DNA of 64,000 nt from Streptomyces stelliscabiei. GTDB lineage: Bacteria > Actinomycetota > Actinomycetes > Streptomycetales > Streptomycetaceae. The notes under the pieces were generated by a model, which worked only from the letters and a program-made list of their open reading frames with translations, did not search any database and was not told the DNA's origin. The translations under genes were made by a program, and so were the position numbers. The DNA is taken from contig NZ_JADBGF010000001.1 of the NCBI RefSeq assembly GCF_014873495.1, positions 9,734,001 through 9,798,000 of the forward strand, written 5' to 3'. This document shows, piece by piece, positions 54,107 to 62,585 of this stretch (position 1 is the stretch's first letter; each line of letters starts with the position of its first letter).

Positions 54107-55162
54107 ATGAACGGTCTCCGTGCGGTCGTCGTCTGCCTGGTGATCGCGTGTGCCGCGCTGGTGTCACCGGCCGCGGCCGCGACGCCCACGAACTGGTCGG
54201 CGCTGCCGGTACCGGCGGCGGCCCCACCGGTGACCGTGACCGATCTCGCCGCGCGTGGGCCGGGCGAGGCGTGGGCGACCGGCCACGAGACCGCCGCCGA
54301 CGGGCTGAGACCGGTGCTGTACCGGTGGAACGGCACGACGTGGAGCCGGGACACGACCTTCCCCGGCGCCGGTGAGCCGGGTGGACTCGGCAAGGTGCAG
54401 TTCGTCGGCCAGGAGGTGTGGATCTTCCGTCGTCAGAGCGCGGGGGAGGCCGAGATCCTGCGCCGGTCGGCGGGAGGGTGGACCGTCCTCCCGGTGCCGC
54501 GGACCCTGTGGACCTACCAGGACTTCACCGCCGTACCGGGGGCCGCGTGGGTGGTCGGCGAGGACGACACCGGACTGAAGATCCTGCGCTACGACGGCTC
54601 CGGCTGGACCGAGCAGTCCGCCCCCGACGGCGTGCTGTACCTGATGGGGATCACCGCGCGTACGGCCACCGACGCCTGGGCCTGGGCGGACACCAGCACC
54701 GGGGCCGCCATCCTGCGCTGGGACGGTACGGCGTGGCGGGACGCGGACGTGCCGCTGCCACCCGACAGCAACGTGCACAGCGTCCTGCCCGAACCGTCCG
54801 GCCGGGTCACGATCGGCGGCAGCCAGTACACGGACGGCGTGGCCCGCACCTACCTGATGACCTGGAACCGCCACACCTGGCGCACCACCCATCCGCCGCT
54901 GGGCGACGCGTCCGCCGAGGCCCTGGTGCGCGGCCCGGACGGCGCGCTGTGGCTGCCGGTGCGCAGCGACCGCGCCTTCCAGTCGAAGTACGCACGGGTG
55001 GACGGCGCACGCACCAGCTTCTCCTACGGCCCCGAGCGCCGGAACGCGATCGACGTCAAGCCGCGAGCCCTGGCGAAGGCCGGGTCCTCGCTGCTGTCCT
55101 TCGGGACGGCCGAGATCTACGGCTCGAAACCGAACCTGATGAGCGAGCGGCTGGGAGGCTGA
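54107..55162 (+). CDS. Secreted beta-propeller-like protein (first of tandem pair)
   Basis: A 351-residue exported protein. The signal peptide ends at SPAAAA (about residue 25). The mature part has repeating blades of the form W-ATG/VGE-x(8)-LRYDGSGWTEQSAP and AILRWDGTAWRDADVPLP, typical of bacterial Kelch/WD-like propellers of about seven blades. No catalytic motif is visible, so it is probably a binding or structural protein. GGGGGG lies five bases before the ATG. Two bases after its stop the paralogue at 55165 begins, indicating one transcript. Confidence 0.82.
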   Translation: MNGLRAVVVCLVIACAALVSPAAAATPTNWSALPVPAAAPPVTVTDLAARGPGEAWATGHETAADGLRPVLYRWNGTTWSRDTTFPGAGEPGGLGKVQFVGQEVWIFRRQSAGEAEILRRSAGGWTVLPVPRTLWTYQDFTAVPGAAWVVGEDDTGLKILRYDGSGWTEQSAPDGVLYLMGITARTATDAWAWADTSTGAAILRWDGTAWRDADVPLPPDSNVHSVLPEPSGRVTIGGSQYTDGVARTYLMTWNRHTWRTTHPPLGDASAEALVRGPDGALWLPVRSDRAFQSKYARVDGARTSFSYGPERRNAIDVKPRALAKAGSSLLSFGTAEIYGSKPNLMSERLGG

Positions 55163-55164
55163 CC

Positions 55165-56274
55165 ATGGCACGCCGACTTCTGGTCGCGGCCCTCGCCGCC
55201 GTCCTGACCCTCATCACCCTCATGACCTCGGCGGCCGCGGACGCCCGGTCCTGGCAGCACGTTCCCGTCCCGACCCAGGTACGCCCACAGGCCGGGCTGA
55301 ACGAGGCCGTGGCCCTCGGACCGGACCGGGCATGGGCCGTGGGCACCGACGCCGTCGGACGCGAGGCGCCCGGATTCCCGCTGATGCTGCGCTGGGACGG
55401 GACCGCGTGGCAGCGCCGGGCGCTGCCCGGGATCGGCTGGCAGGGAGAACTGCTGTCCATCGCCGCGACCTCGCCGACCGAGGTCTGGACGGTCGGCCGT
55501 GACGCGGCGGGCGCCACCCACCTGCTCCGGCTCGACGGCGGAACCTGGTCCGAGAGCCGGGCGCCGCGCGGTGTCGTACTGACGAAGGTCGTGGCCGGTG
55601 GCGGTGAGATCTGGCTGATCGGTTCGCGTGACGGCGTACAGGCACTGCTGCGCTGGGACGGACGTGCCTGGCGGGACGTGCCGGTGCCGCCGGGGGCCGT
55701 GTACGGCCTGCACATCCTGGCGGCCGACGACGTCTGGGCCGCGGGCGCCACCGGCTCGGGCGCGGCCGTGTCGCACTGGGACGGGCAGGCGTGGCAGCAG
55801 ACGATCGTGGACGGATTCCCCCGCTCGGCCGTGGGCAGCGTGCTCGCGGTCTCGCCCACGGAGGTGTGGGCGGGCGGTACGGCCGGATTCGTCGGCGGCC
55901 CGGTGGGGCGGCCGATTCCGCCCCTGCTGGTCCGCTTCGACGGACAGGCGTGGAGCCATGTGAGCGTGCCCACCGACTTCGGCTCGGTCACGTCCCTGAC
56001 GCCCACCACCTCCGGTGCGCTGGGCTGGGTCTCGGTGGCCCGCTCGCAGAAGTGGGGTACGCCGGGCAGCATCCCGCCGTTCGTCCCCGGGCCGGACTTC
56101 CTCGCCTGGAACGGGCAGTCGTTCACCGAGTACGGCGAACCGGCGGTGGCGGGGGAGGGCGACTCCTCGCGGCTGACGCTGACGCCGGTGCCGGGCACCG
56201 GGACGGTGTGGTCGGTCGGCCGCGCCGACGGCCCGGAGGGCACCTTCGCCCCACGCATCCTGCGCTTCGACTGA
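55165..56274 (+). CDS. Secreted beta-propeller-like protein (second of tandem pair)
   Basis: A 369-residue paralogue of the preceding product. Signal peptide about residues 1-27 (ALAAVLTLITLMTSAAADA). Blades repeat as AWAVGTDAVG, LMLRWDGTAWQRRALP, EVWTVGRDAAG, LLRWDGRAWRDVPVP, and LVRFDGQAWSHVSVP. It matches its neighbour in length and blade sequence, so they arose by duplication and may pair. GGGAGG precedes the ATG at 55165. No membrane anchor is seen, so both are probably released or held in the wall by other partners. Confidence 0.82.
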   Translation: MARRLLVAALAAVLTLITLMTSAAADARSWQHVPVPTQVRPQAGLNEAVALGPDRAWAVGTDAVGREAPGFPLMLRWDGTAWQRRALPGIGWQGELLSIAATSPTEVWTVGRDAAGATHLLRLDGGTWSESRAPRGVVLTKVVAGGGEIWLIGSRDGVQALLRWDGRAWRDVPVPPGAVYGLHILAADDVWAAGATGSGAAVSHWDGQAWQQTIVDGFPRSAVGSVLAVSPTEVWAGGTAGFVGGPVGRPIPPLLVRFDGQAWSHVSVPTDFGSVTSLTPTTSGALGWVSVARSQKWGTPGSIPPFVPGPDFLAWNGQSFTEYGEPAVAGEGDSSRLTLTPVPGTGTVWSVGRADGPEGTFAPRILRFD

Positions 56275-56359
56275 GAGGACGCGCTTCGGCCGAGAGAGCG
56301 AGCTTCGCCGGACAGGACGCCCTGGCCCGGCCCCGATCGTCCCGCTGCATCATGGAGAC

Positions 56360-56671
56360 ATGATCACTGTGCATCTGAAGTACGAGATCGACGCCGACAA
56401 GCTGGCGGACTTCGAGGAGTACGGCCGCCGCTGGGTCGGGCTCGTCAACCGTTTCGGCGGGACGCACCACGGCTACTTCCTGCCGAGCGAGGGCGACAGC
56501 GACATCGCCTACGCTCTCTTCTCCTTCCCCAGCCTCGCCGCGTACGAGCGGTACCGCACCGACAGCATGTCCGACCCCGAGTGCCAGGACGCCTTCGAGC
56601 TGGCGCGCCGGACCGGCTGCATCAAGCGGTACGAACGCCGCTTCCTCCGGCCGCTCGACGCGGTGGCCTAG
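56360..56671 (+). CDS. NIPSNAP-family small protein
   Basis: A 103-residue ferredoxin-like-fold protein (ITVHLKYEIDADKLADFEEYGRRW, GYFLPSEGDSDIAYALFSFPSLAAYERYR), matching bacterial NIPSNAP proteins, which are stress-related dimeric barrels of unclear function. It is complete. Its stop codon overlaps, on the opposite strand, the stop codon of the LysR remnant at 56668. Confidence 0.9.
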   Translation: MITVHLKYEIDADKLADFEEYGRRWVGLVNRFGGTHHGYFLPSEGDSDIAYALFSFPSLAAYERYRTDSMSDPECQDAFELARRTGCIKRYERRFLRPLDAVA

Positions 56672-56969
56672 TCCGGGTACGGGTCCGGGTCGGCGTCGGG
56701 GCGCGTGGCGCGACCGTCCCGCGCGGCCGCGCGCAGCGCGGCGACGACGGCGGTGGCCGTGGGGTCGGGGACGTCGGTGTGCCGCGTCGCGGCGAACAGC
56801 AGGCGGCGGATCGGGTGTTCCTGGATGGGGGCGGTGCGGATGCCGGGCGCGGTCGGGTCGATGGCGGTCCGGGGGACGAGCGCGGTGGCGAGTCCGGCAC
56901 CGGCGAGGGCGAGTTGGGCCGCGATGTCGGCGGTGACGTACGGCGTCGACGGCGTGAACCCGGCCTGCC
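56668..56969 (-). pseudogene. C-terminal remnant of a LysR-family regulator
   Basis: The minus strand encodes, without start codon, GFTPSTPYVTADIAAQLALAG followed by GLATALVPRTAIDP, PIQEHPIRRLLFAATR and a terminal helix, the second lobe of an LTTR effector domain. The DNA-binding half is missing. The break is near 56969 and joins another truncated gene. Confidence 0.75.
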
Positions 56970-57605
56970 GGACTCGCCGCCGCGCGCTACGCCGAGGCCG
57001 TCCGGCACTGGGGCCGCGCGCACATCCCCGGCGACGTCGACGTGGAGCACGTCAACCGGCTGGCGCAGCGGCTGATCGACGCCGCCGACGCGGACGCGCT
57101 GCCCCTCTTCGCCGGCTGGCGCGCCCAGCCCTGCCCCGCCGATGACCCGGTCGGCGCCGCCATGCAGCGCCTGCACGTCCTACGAGAGCACCGCGGCGCC
57201 TGCCACCTGGTCGCGGTTCGCCTGTGCGGACTGACCGCCCAGGAGGCCATGGTCGTCAACCTCGGCATCGAACAGGCGGCCCACTACGGCTGGGACCGGC
57301 CACGCCCCGCAGCCGCCGGCCTGCTTCCCCGATGGCGGCGCGCCGAGCGGCTCACCACCGCACTGCAAGCGCCGCTCTACGCCACTCTGACCCCTGGGCA
57401 ACGTACCGAATTCGCCCGACTAGTCGGAGAGTTGACCGCCTCGGCGCCGACTCTTGTCATGGACGGCTGCTCCTCTGCCGACGCCGGCCCGACAGAGGGA
57501 GCCGCCGGGAAGGGAGCCGCCGGTCACAGCACCGCCACCGGATCGACCGGCGAACCGGTGCCGCCCGGCACGTTCGGGGGCGCCACGACCATCAGGACGG
57601 CATAG
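56970..57605 (+). pseudogene. C-terminal remnant of an SCO6745-type protein
   Basis: The plus strand encodes GLAAARYAEAVRHWGRAHIP and DVDVEHVNRLAQRLIDAADA through LTPGQRTEFARLVGELTA, resembling the C-terminal half of the SCO6745 family (about 280 residues, actinobacterial, unknown function). The N-terminal half is absent; translation could only begin at GTG 57042. The last 55 codons after ELTA run antisense over a cyclase remnant and are not family-like. Confidence 0.65.
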
Positions 57606-57815
57606 GGGACCCCCTCGGCACAGGCGGCGGCGAGTGCCGCAGGTCGAGGTTGTCCAGCAGGGGTACGCCCCTCTCGGTGACGGCCAGAGCGTGCACGGGG
57701 GAGGACACGCCCTCCACGGGCGTGGGCCGGACGTCGCTGTCGCTGCCGCCGCCCGGCAGCGCGATGCCGCGCTCGGCGAGCAACGGCATGGCAAGTCGCC
57801 CGCCGAGAGTCGATG
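57524..57815 (-). pseudogene. Frameshifted C-terminal remnant of a cyclase/kynurenine-formamidase-like protein
   Basis: The minus strand carries LLAERGIALPGGGSDSDVRP, SPVHALAVTERGVPLLDNLDL, then in a shifted frame LAAACAEGVPYAVLMVVAPP and GGTGSPVDPVAVL with stop at 57524-57526. These are consecutive C-terminal motifs of the cyclase family. The frame changes near 57640, and the metal-binding N-terminal part is gone. Confidence 0.7.
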
Positions 57816-57982
57816 GGGGTCGAGAGTCACCCGCCAAAAGAGCCGCCCGTCGATTTCCTCGGGCACCCGTGGGCATGCTGCTACCCCGACCCGGCTGGGG
57901 TCCGTTCCCGCCCGACCTGACTGCACCCGACCCGATCACACCGATTTGCCACCCCCGACCCCCCAACAGACGAGGACGCCGC

Positions 57983-59044
57983 ATGAGGATCGTCATCACG
58001 GGTGGCTTCGGCTTCCTGGGACGACAGGTCACCACCGCACTGCTCGGGGCCCGGACCTTCCGAGGAGCGCCCATCGACCGTCTGGTGCTCGTCGACCGGG
58101 TCGTGCCGACCGGGCCGCCGCCGCCCCTGTCCGACCCCCTCGTGGAGATCGTGCACGGCGACCTGACCGACCATCTCGACGACGTGTTCGCACAGCCGGT
58201 GGACGTCCTGATCCACCTCGCGGCCGCCGTCTCGGCCGCATGCGAGGCCGACTTCGACCTCGGGATGGGCGCCAACCTCGACACCACCCGGGCGCTCCTC
58301 GACGCCGCGCGCGCCCAGTCGGCGACCGGCGGGCCGACGCCGTGCCTGGTCTTCAGCAGCAGCGTCGCGGTCTACGGTTCCGACCCGGCGCTCCCGCTCC
58401 CGCCCGTCGTCAGCGAGTCGACCCTGCCCACGCCGCGATCCAGCTACGGCATCCAGAAGCTGATCTGTGAACAGCTGATCGCGGACTACACCCGGCGCGG
58501 TTTCGTCGACGGCCGGGTCGCCCGCCTGATGACCGTGGTGGTACGGCCCGGCAAGCCCAACGCGGCAGCGTCGGGTTTCCTGTCCGGCATCATCCGCGAA
58601 CCCCTCGCGGGCCGTCCCGCGATCTGTCCGGTCCACCCCGGCCTACGGGTCGCGCTGGCCTCCCCCCGGCGCACCGTCGACGCGATCCTGCGCATCGCCC
58701 AGGCGGAGCGGGGGGTGGGCAGGGGGCGACTCGTCGGCGCGCTGCCGGTCAACCTTCCGGCGCTCACCGTCTCGGTCGCCGAGATGCTGGCCACCCTGCG
58801 GCAGGTCGCCGGCGACACCGTCGCCGACCTGGTGACGGTCAGGCCCGACCCCGCCGTCGAGGCCATCGTCGGCTCATGGCCCGCCGCCTTCGACCCCACG
58901 CGCGCCGCCGCACTCGGGCTGGCTCCCGACCCGGACTTCGCGTCGGTGCTGCGGGCCTACCTCACGGACCACGCCGACGCCGTCCTGACCGACCCGGGAC
59001 GCACCCCCGTACAGCCCGATCAGGGCGTACCGCCCGACCGGTAG
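57983..59044 (+). CDS. denD: NAD-dependent epimerase/dehydratase family, D-erythronate dehydrogenase-like
   Basis: A 353-residue extended SDR: VITGGFGFLGRQV nucleotide loop, VFSSSVAVYG, and catalytic YGIQK. The segment RLMTVVVRPGKPNAAASGFLSGIIREPL and VALASPRRTVDAILR is characteristic of DenD-type enzymes that oxidise D-erythronate (C2) in acid-sugar catabolism. The usual partner genes (four-carbon acid-sugar kinase, decarboxylase) are not adjacent, but a cyclase and LysR remnant directly upstream suggest that a former cluster has decayed. CGAGGACG precedes the ATG. Assignment to DenD is by motif only. Confidence 0.75.
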   Translation: MRIVITGGFGFLGRQVTTALLGARTFRGAPIDRLVLVDRVVPTGPPPPLSDPLVEIVHGDLTDHLDDVFAQPVDVLIHLAAAVSAACEADFDLGMGANLDTTRALLDAARAQSATGGPTPCLVFSSSVAVYGSDPALPLPPVVSESTLPTPRSSYGIQKLICEQLIADYTRRGFVDGRVARLMTVVVRPGKPNAAASGFLSGIIREPLAGRPAICPVHPGLRVALASPRRTVDAILRIAQAERGVGRGRLVGALPVNLPALTVSVAEMLATLRQVAGDTVADLVTVRPDPAVEAIVGSWPAAFDPTRAAALGLAPDPDFASVLRAYLTDHADAVLTDPGRTPVQPDQGVPPDR

Positions 59045-59128
59045 GACCCCGACAGATGTTCCCGGCAGGCCCGTCCGGGCACACGGCGGGTGCGGGGACG
59101 CACAATGGCAGGAGAGGGGAGGCCGACC

Positions 59129-59989
59129 GTGTTGACCGCAGTTCGTGAACAGCTGGGCCAGGCCCTGTTCCGTCGCGTCGCCGGGCCCGACGGTCCCGCG
59201 ACGCGCGCCCGCATCCATGACACCCCCGGCCCGCGGTGGTTCGGTCCGGACCGGCCGATCCGCACGGTGCACGGCGACGCCTCGATGTTCATCGGCGGGC
59301 TGAGCGCACTGCTGCTGCAGTCCCTGCATCCGCTCGCCATGGCGGCCGTGGCCGGTCACTCCGGGTACCGGGGCGACCCCTGGGGCCGACTCCAGCGCAC
59401 CAGCACCTTCCTCGCCGTGACCACCTACGGCAACGCGGCGGACGCCGAGCGGGCGGTCGACCACGTCCGTGGCATCCACGACCGGATCCGCGGGACGACC
59501 ACCGAAGGGGTGCCGTACCACGCGGCCGATCCGCATCTGCTGGGCTGGGTGCACGCCGCCGAGACGGACAGCTTCCTGCGCGCCCACGCCCGCTTCGGCG
59601 CCCGCCCGTTGGAGGCCGCCGACTACGACGCCTACGTGGCCGACACCGCGCGCGTCGCCGCCGCGCTGGGGGTGAGGGACCCGCCACGCGACCGCCGAGA
59701 GCTGTCCGAGCGTCTGGCGGCCTACCGGCACGAGCTGACGGCCACCCCCGAGGCGCGGGCAGCCGCCCGCTTCCTGCTGTTCCAGCCGCCCCTGCCCCTG
59801 GCCGTACGGCCCTTCTACGGCGGGCTGGCCGCGAACGCCGTCATGCTCCTGCCGCCCTGGGCCCGCCGGATGCTCTGGCTGCCCCGGGTACCGGTCGTCG
59901 AGGCCCTCGCCGTACGCCCCACCGGGCAGGCCCTGACCCGGACCATCCGTTGGGCCATGACCCCGCCCGGCCGGTCCGGGACGACATGA
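59129..59989 (+). CDS. MpaB-like oxygenase (DUF2236)
   Basis: A 286-residue protein of the ER-bound oxygenase MpaB/latex-clearing-protein superfamily. Features include HGDASMFIGGLSALLLQSLHPLAMAAV, FLAVTTYGNAADAERAVDHVRGIH and LLGWVHAAETDSFL, whose histidines correspond to the haem-binding helices of MpaB. It may oxidise a lipid or isoprenoid-like substrate. The GTG at 59129 (GGGGAGG six bases upstream) is preferred over the ATG at 59105. It ends 19 bases from the converging STAS gene. Confidence 0.88.
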   Translation: MLTAVREQLGQALFRRVAGPDGPATRARIHDTPGPRWFGPDRPIRTVHGDASMFIGGLSALLLQSLHPLAMAAVAGHSGYRGDPWGRLQRTSTFLAVTTYGNAADAERAVDHVRGIHDRIRGTTTEGVPYHAADPHLLGWVHAAETDSFLRAHARFGARPLEAADYDAYVADTARVAAALGVRDPPRDRRELSERLAAYRHELTATPEARAAARFLLFQPPLPLAVRPFYGGLAANAVMLLPPWARRMLWLPRVPVVEALAVRPTGQALTRTIRWAMTPPGRSGTT

Positions 59990-60008
59990 ACCGACGAGCG
60001 CGGCGGCG

Positions 60009-60377
60009 TCAGGGGTTCAGGGCCTGCTCGGTGGTGGGGTGACAGGGGATGAAGGTGTCGATGCCGACCAGTTGCATCACCCGCAGGACGGACTCCTGGG
60101 CGGCGGCGATACGCAGCCACCCCCGCTCGCCGCTGACCCGCCGGTGGGCGGCGACGAGGACGTTGATGCCACTGGAGTCCATGAACGTCACGCCGCCGAG
60201 ATCCACCACGATCCGCGGCGGTGGCACCGCGCCGGCCTCGAACAGCAGGGCGTCGTCGAAGACACCCTTGACGTCGTGGTCGATCTCACCGCGCACGGTC
60301 ACGACCTGGACGTCGTCGACCACGTGGTGTTCGAAGGAGAGCCGGCCTGGCCGGTCCGCTTTCTCGATGGCGGTCAC
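60009..60377 (-). CDS. STAS-domain anti-sigma factor antagonist
   Basis: A 122-residue SpoIIAA/RsbV-like protein. The switch site is VTFMDSSGIN with the phosphorylatable Ser68. When dephosphorylated it would bind the anti-sigma kinase and free a sigma factor. Neighbours within 2 kb encode an RsbW-type ATPase (60536) and a PP2C phosphatase (61132), giving a full partner-switching set except for the sigma factor itself. The start at 60377 has no strong ribosome site. Confidence 0.93.
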   Translation of the reverse strand: MTAIEKADRPGRLSFEHHVVDDVQVVTVRGEIDHDVKGVFDDALLFEAGAVPPPRIVVDLGGVTFMDSSGINVLVAAHRRVSGERGWLRIAAAQESVLRVMQLVGIDTFIPCHPTTEQALNP

Positions 60378-60535
60378 CGTCTTCTCGACTCGCTTAGGCT
60401 GGCCCCCGGGTCAGGGCATGCACCGATGATTCTGCCCCACCGTCCGGGCCGGACACACCCGGGCAGCTGTGTCGAGCGGCGCCTGAGTGGCATAAGTGTC
60501 GGTATGGCGGGTACTGGCGTGCGTGTGTACGGGGA

Positions 60536-61024
60536 ATGAGGGCGAGGCTCGTGGGGTCCCATGCCGATGACGACGGCTCGACCGAGCCGGGTGAGAAGTT
60601 GCTGCGCGCCGGTTTCGCCCTGGGCGGGGACGACGCGTGCATCGCCGACGCCCGGCATCATGCCATCGCCTTCCTCGATCAGGCCCACACCGACCGGCAG
60701 GTGCTCGTGAGCCCTCGCGCGAGGGATCTCACACAGCTGGTCGTCAGTGAGTTGGTCACCAACGCACGCAAGTACGCTCCCGGACCTGTCCTGATGGAAC
60801 TCCGTATCGATGCCGACAGCGTCGAGATCGTCGTGTGGGACAGCGATCCCACCGTCCCCGCGGCCCGCGCCTCCGACCCGGACCGGGTCGGCCAGCACGG
60901 CCTGGAGATCGTCAAGGCCGTCACCGAGGACCTGCTCATCGAGCAGGCGCCGGTCGGCAAGCGCATCACGGCCCGTATAGCCTTGTCCGACCCGCCCGCC
61001 AACGGCAGCTCCGCCCGCGGCTGA
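60536..61024 (+). CDS. RsbW/SpoIIAB-like ATP-binding regulatory protein
   Basis: A 162-residue HATPase_c protein: LTQLVVSELVTNARKYAPGP, VWDSDPTVPAA, DRVGQHGLEIVKAV. Paralogous to the protein at 51102. It lies between a divergent STAS gene and a co-directional PP2C gene, so it is the probable anti-sigma kinase of that set. The start ATG at 60536 has GGGGA directly before it with tight spacing; a slightly later start is possible. Confidence 0.9.
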   Translation: MRARLVGSHADDDGSTEPGEKLLRAGFALGGDDACIADARHHAIAFLDQAHTDRQVLVSPRARDLTQLVVSELVTNARKYAPGPVLMELRIDADSVEIVVWDSDPTVPAARASDPDRVGQHGLEIVKAVTEDLLIEQAPVGKRITARIALSDPPANGSSARG

Positions 61025-61131
61025 CGTAACGGTTCGCCCGGCCCCGGGTCTTCCCCGTGTGCGCCGTGAACGTCAGCTGTGATGCATGGCGCGTCAGCGG
61101 GAAGGAGGGTTCGTAACCCCGGGAGGCCTTC

Positions 61132-62346
61132 GTGGCGCAGGATCGGATCGGACCGGCGCAGGACCGCATGGGACTGGCCGAGGTGCTGGCGGCGGCGGAG
61201 AACGCCGCGCCGGTGCGCTCACTCGATGTCGTCGCGCGCAATCTGCGCGACCGGTTCGGCGCGCGTTACGTGTCGTTCCTGTTCGTCGACGTCGTCGGCC
61301 GACGCCTGCTGCGGGTCAACGACACGGCGGGCACGCGGGAGGGGCAGCGGACCGCACAGGTGCCGCTCGCCGACAGCGGTGCCTACGACGAGGTCCTGCG
61401 CACCCAGAAGGTGGTGCGGACGCAGGAGGACGAGGAGGGGCAGCGGGTGCTGGCACCGGTCAGCAACCGCGGCGACATCATCGGTGTTCTGGAACTGTTC
61501 CTCACCCGGGTCACCCCGGACGTGTTGCTGCAGGTCGAAGAGGCCGCGCACGCGCTGGCGTACATCATCGTCACCGACCGCCGCTTCACGGACCTCTACC
61601 ACTGGGGCAACCGCACCACCTCGGTCAGCCTGGCCGCGGAGATCCAGCGCCAGCTCCTGCCCTCCGCGCCGTCCTGCGAAGCCGCCGAGTTCGCGCTCGC
61701 CGGCGCCCTGGTCCCGGCCTCCGACATCGCCGGTGACACCTACGACTACTCCCTGGACCAGGACACCCTGCACCTGTCCATCACCGATGCCATGGGGCAC
61801 GACGTCGACGCCTCGCTGATGGCCACCCTCCTGGTCAACGCCTCCCGGGGGGCCCGCCGCGCCGGGGCCGACCTCGCCGAACAGGCCCGCCAGATCCATC
61901 ATGCCCTGCTCGATCACGGCCGTCGGACCTTCGCCACCGGCCAGCTGCTGCGCATCGCCCTGGACGGGACCGGCGCCCGGCTCGTCAACGCGGGCCATCC
62001 CTGGCCGCTGCGTCTGCGCGACGGCGCGGTCGACGAACTGAGCCTGGGCATCAACCTGCCCTTCGGTGTCGCCGCGCACACGGGCCCGTACCGGGTGCAG
62101 GAGATCGATCTGCGTCCCGGTGACCGCCTCGTGCTCTACACCGACGGTGTGCAGGAACGCCAGGCGGCATCGGTCGACCTGCTCGGCCTGCTCCGCAAGA
62201 CCGCGACGGAACACCCGCGCGAGGTCGTACGCACGCTGGTCTCCGCCGTCACGAACGCCTGCGGCGGCCAGGTGCGCGACGACGCCACCGTCCTGTGCCT
62301 GGACTGGTACGGGCCCGAGGCCGACGACCCGCGGACGAACGCGTGA
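61132..62346 (+). CDS. GAF-PP2C (SpoIIE-type) phosphatase
   Basis: A 404-residue phosphatase. An N-terminal GAF-like domain (about 25-165: ARYVSFLFVDVVGRRLLRVND, VLAPVSNRGDIIGVLELF) precedes a PP2C domain (about 175-395: AGDTYDYSLD, SITDAMGHDVDAS, LVLYTDGVQE, RDDATVLCLD). The usual GGD and GDVxGHG motifs appear as AGD and TDAMGHD, so metal Asp residues are kept but the context is unusual. GGGAGG lies six bases before the GTG. It would reactivate the STAS antagonist at 60009. Confidence 0.9.
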   Translation: MAQDRIGPAQDRMGLAEVLAAAENAAPVRSLDVVARNLRDRFGARYVSFLFVDVVGRRLLRVNDTAGTREGQRTAQVPLADSGAYDEVLRTQKVVRTQEDEEGQRVLAPVSNRGDIIGVLELFLTRVTPDVLLQVEEAAHALAYIIVTDRRFTDLYHWGNRTTSVSLAAEIQRQLLPSAPSCEAAEFALAGALVPASDIAGDTYDYSLDQDTLHLSITDAMGHDVDASLMATLLVNASRGARRAGADLAEQARQIHHALLDHGRRTFATGQLLRIALDGTGARLVNAGHPWPLRLRDGAVDELSLGINLPFGVAAHTGPYRVQEIDLRPGDRLVLYTDGVQERQAASVDLLGLLRKTATEHPREVVRTLVSAVTNACGGQVRDDATVLCLDWYGPEADDPRTNA

Positions 62347-62399
62347 CCTGGCCGCCGCCGGACTGCCGGGCCCGTGCCGGGATTCGTGTGCCGTGAGAC

Positions 62400-62585
62400 C
62401 TACGGAACCCTGAACTCGATCTGGGTGATGGCCGGCCCGTCACCGGTGACCTGGCCTTCACCGATGGTCTCCGTCCAGGAGCCGTCCTGCTGCAGCTTCG
62501 CCAGCACGGCGGGGGAGAGGCTGACCGTGATCTGAATGCCGCCCCCGGAGGACGGGGCGCGGTCGATGCGGATGTCTTCGCTCAT
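62400..62585 (-). CDS. Small conserved-looking protein of unknown function
   Basis: A 61-residue protein, MSEDIRIDRAPSSGGGIQIT followed by VSLSPAVLAKLQQDGSWTE and ending in EFRVP. It has no hydrophobic segment and no recognised family. It converges on the PP2C gene (54-base gap). The upstream extension of the frame to 62927 is Arg/Pro-rich and was not included. Confidence 0.55.
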   Translation of the reverse strand: MSEDIRIDRAPSSGGGIQITVSLSPAVLAKLQQDGSWTETIGEGQVTGDGPAITQIEFRVP

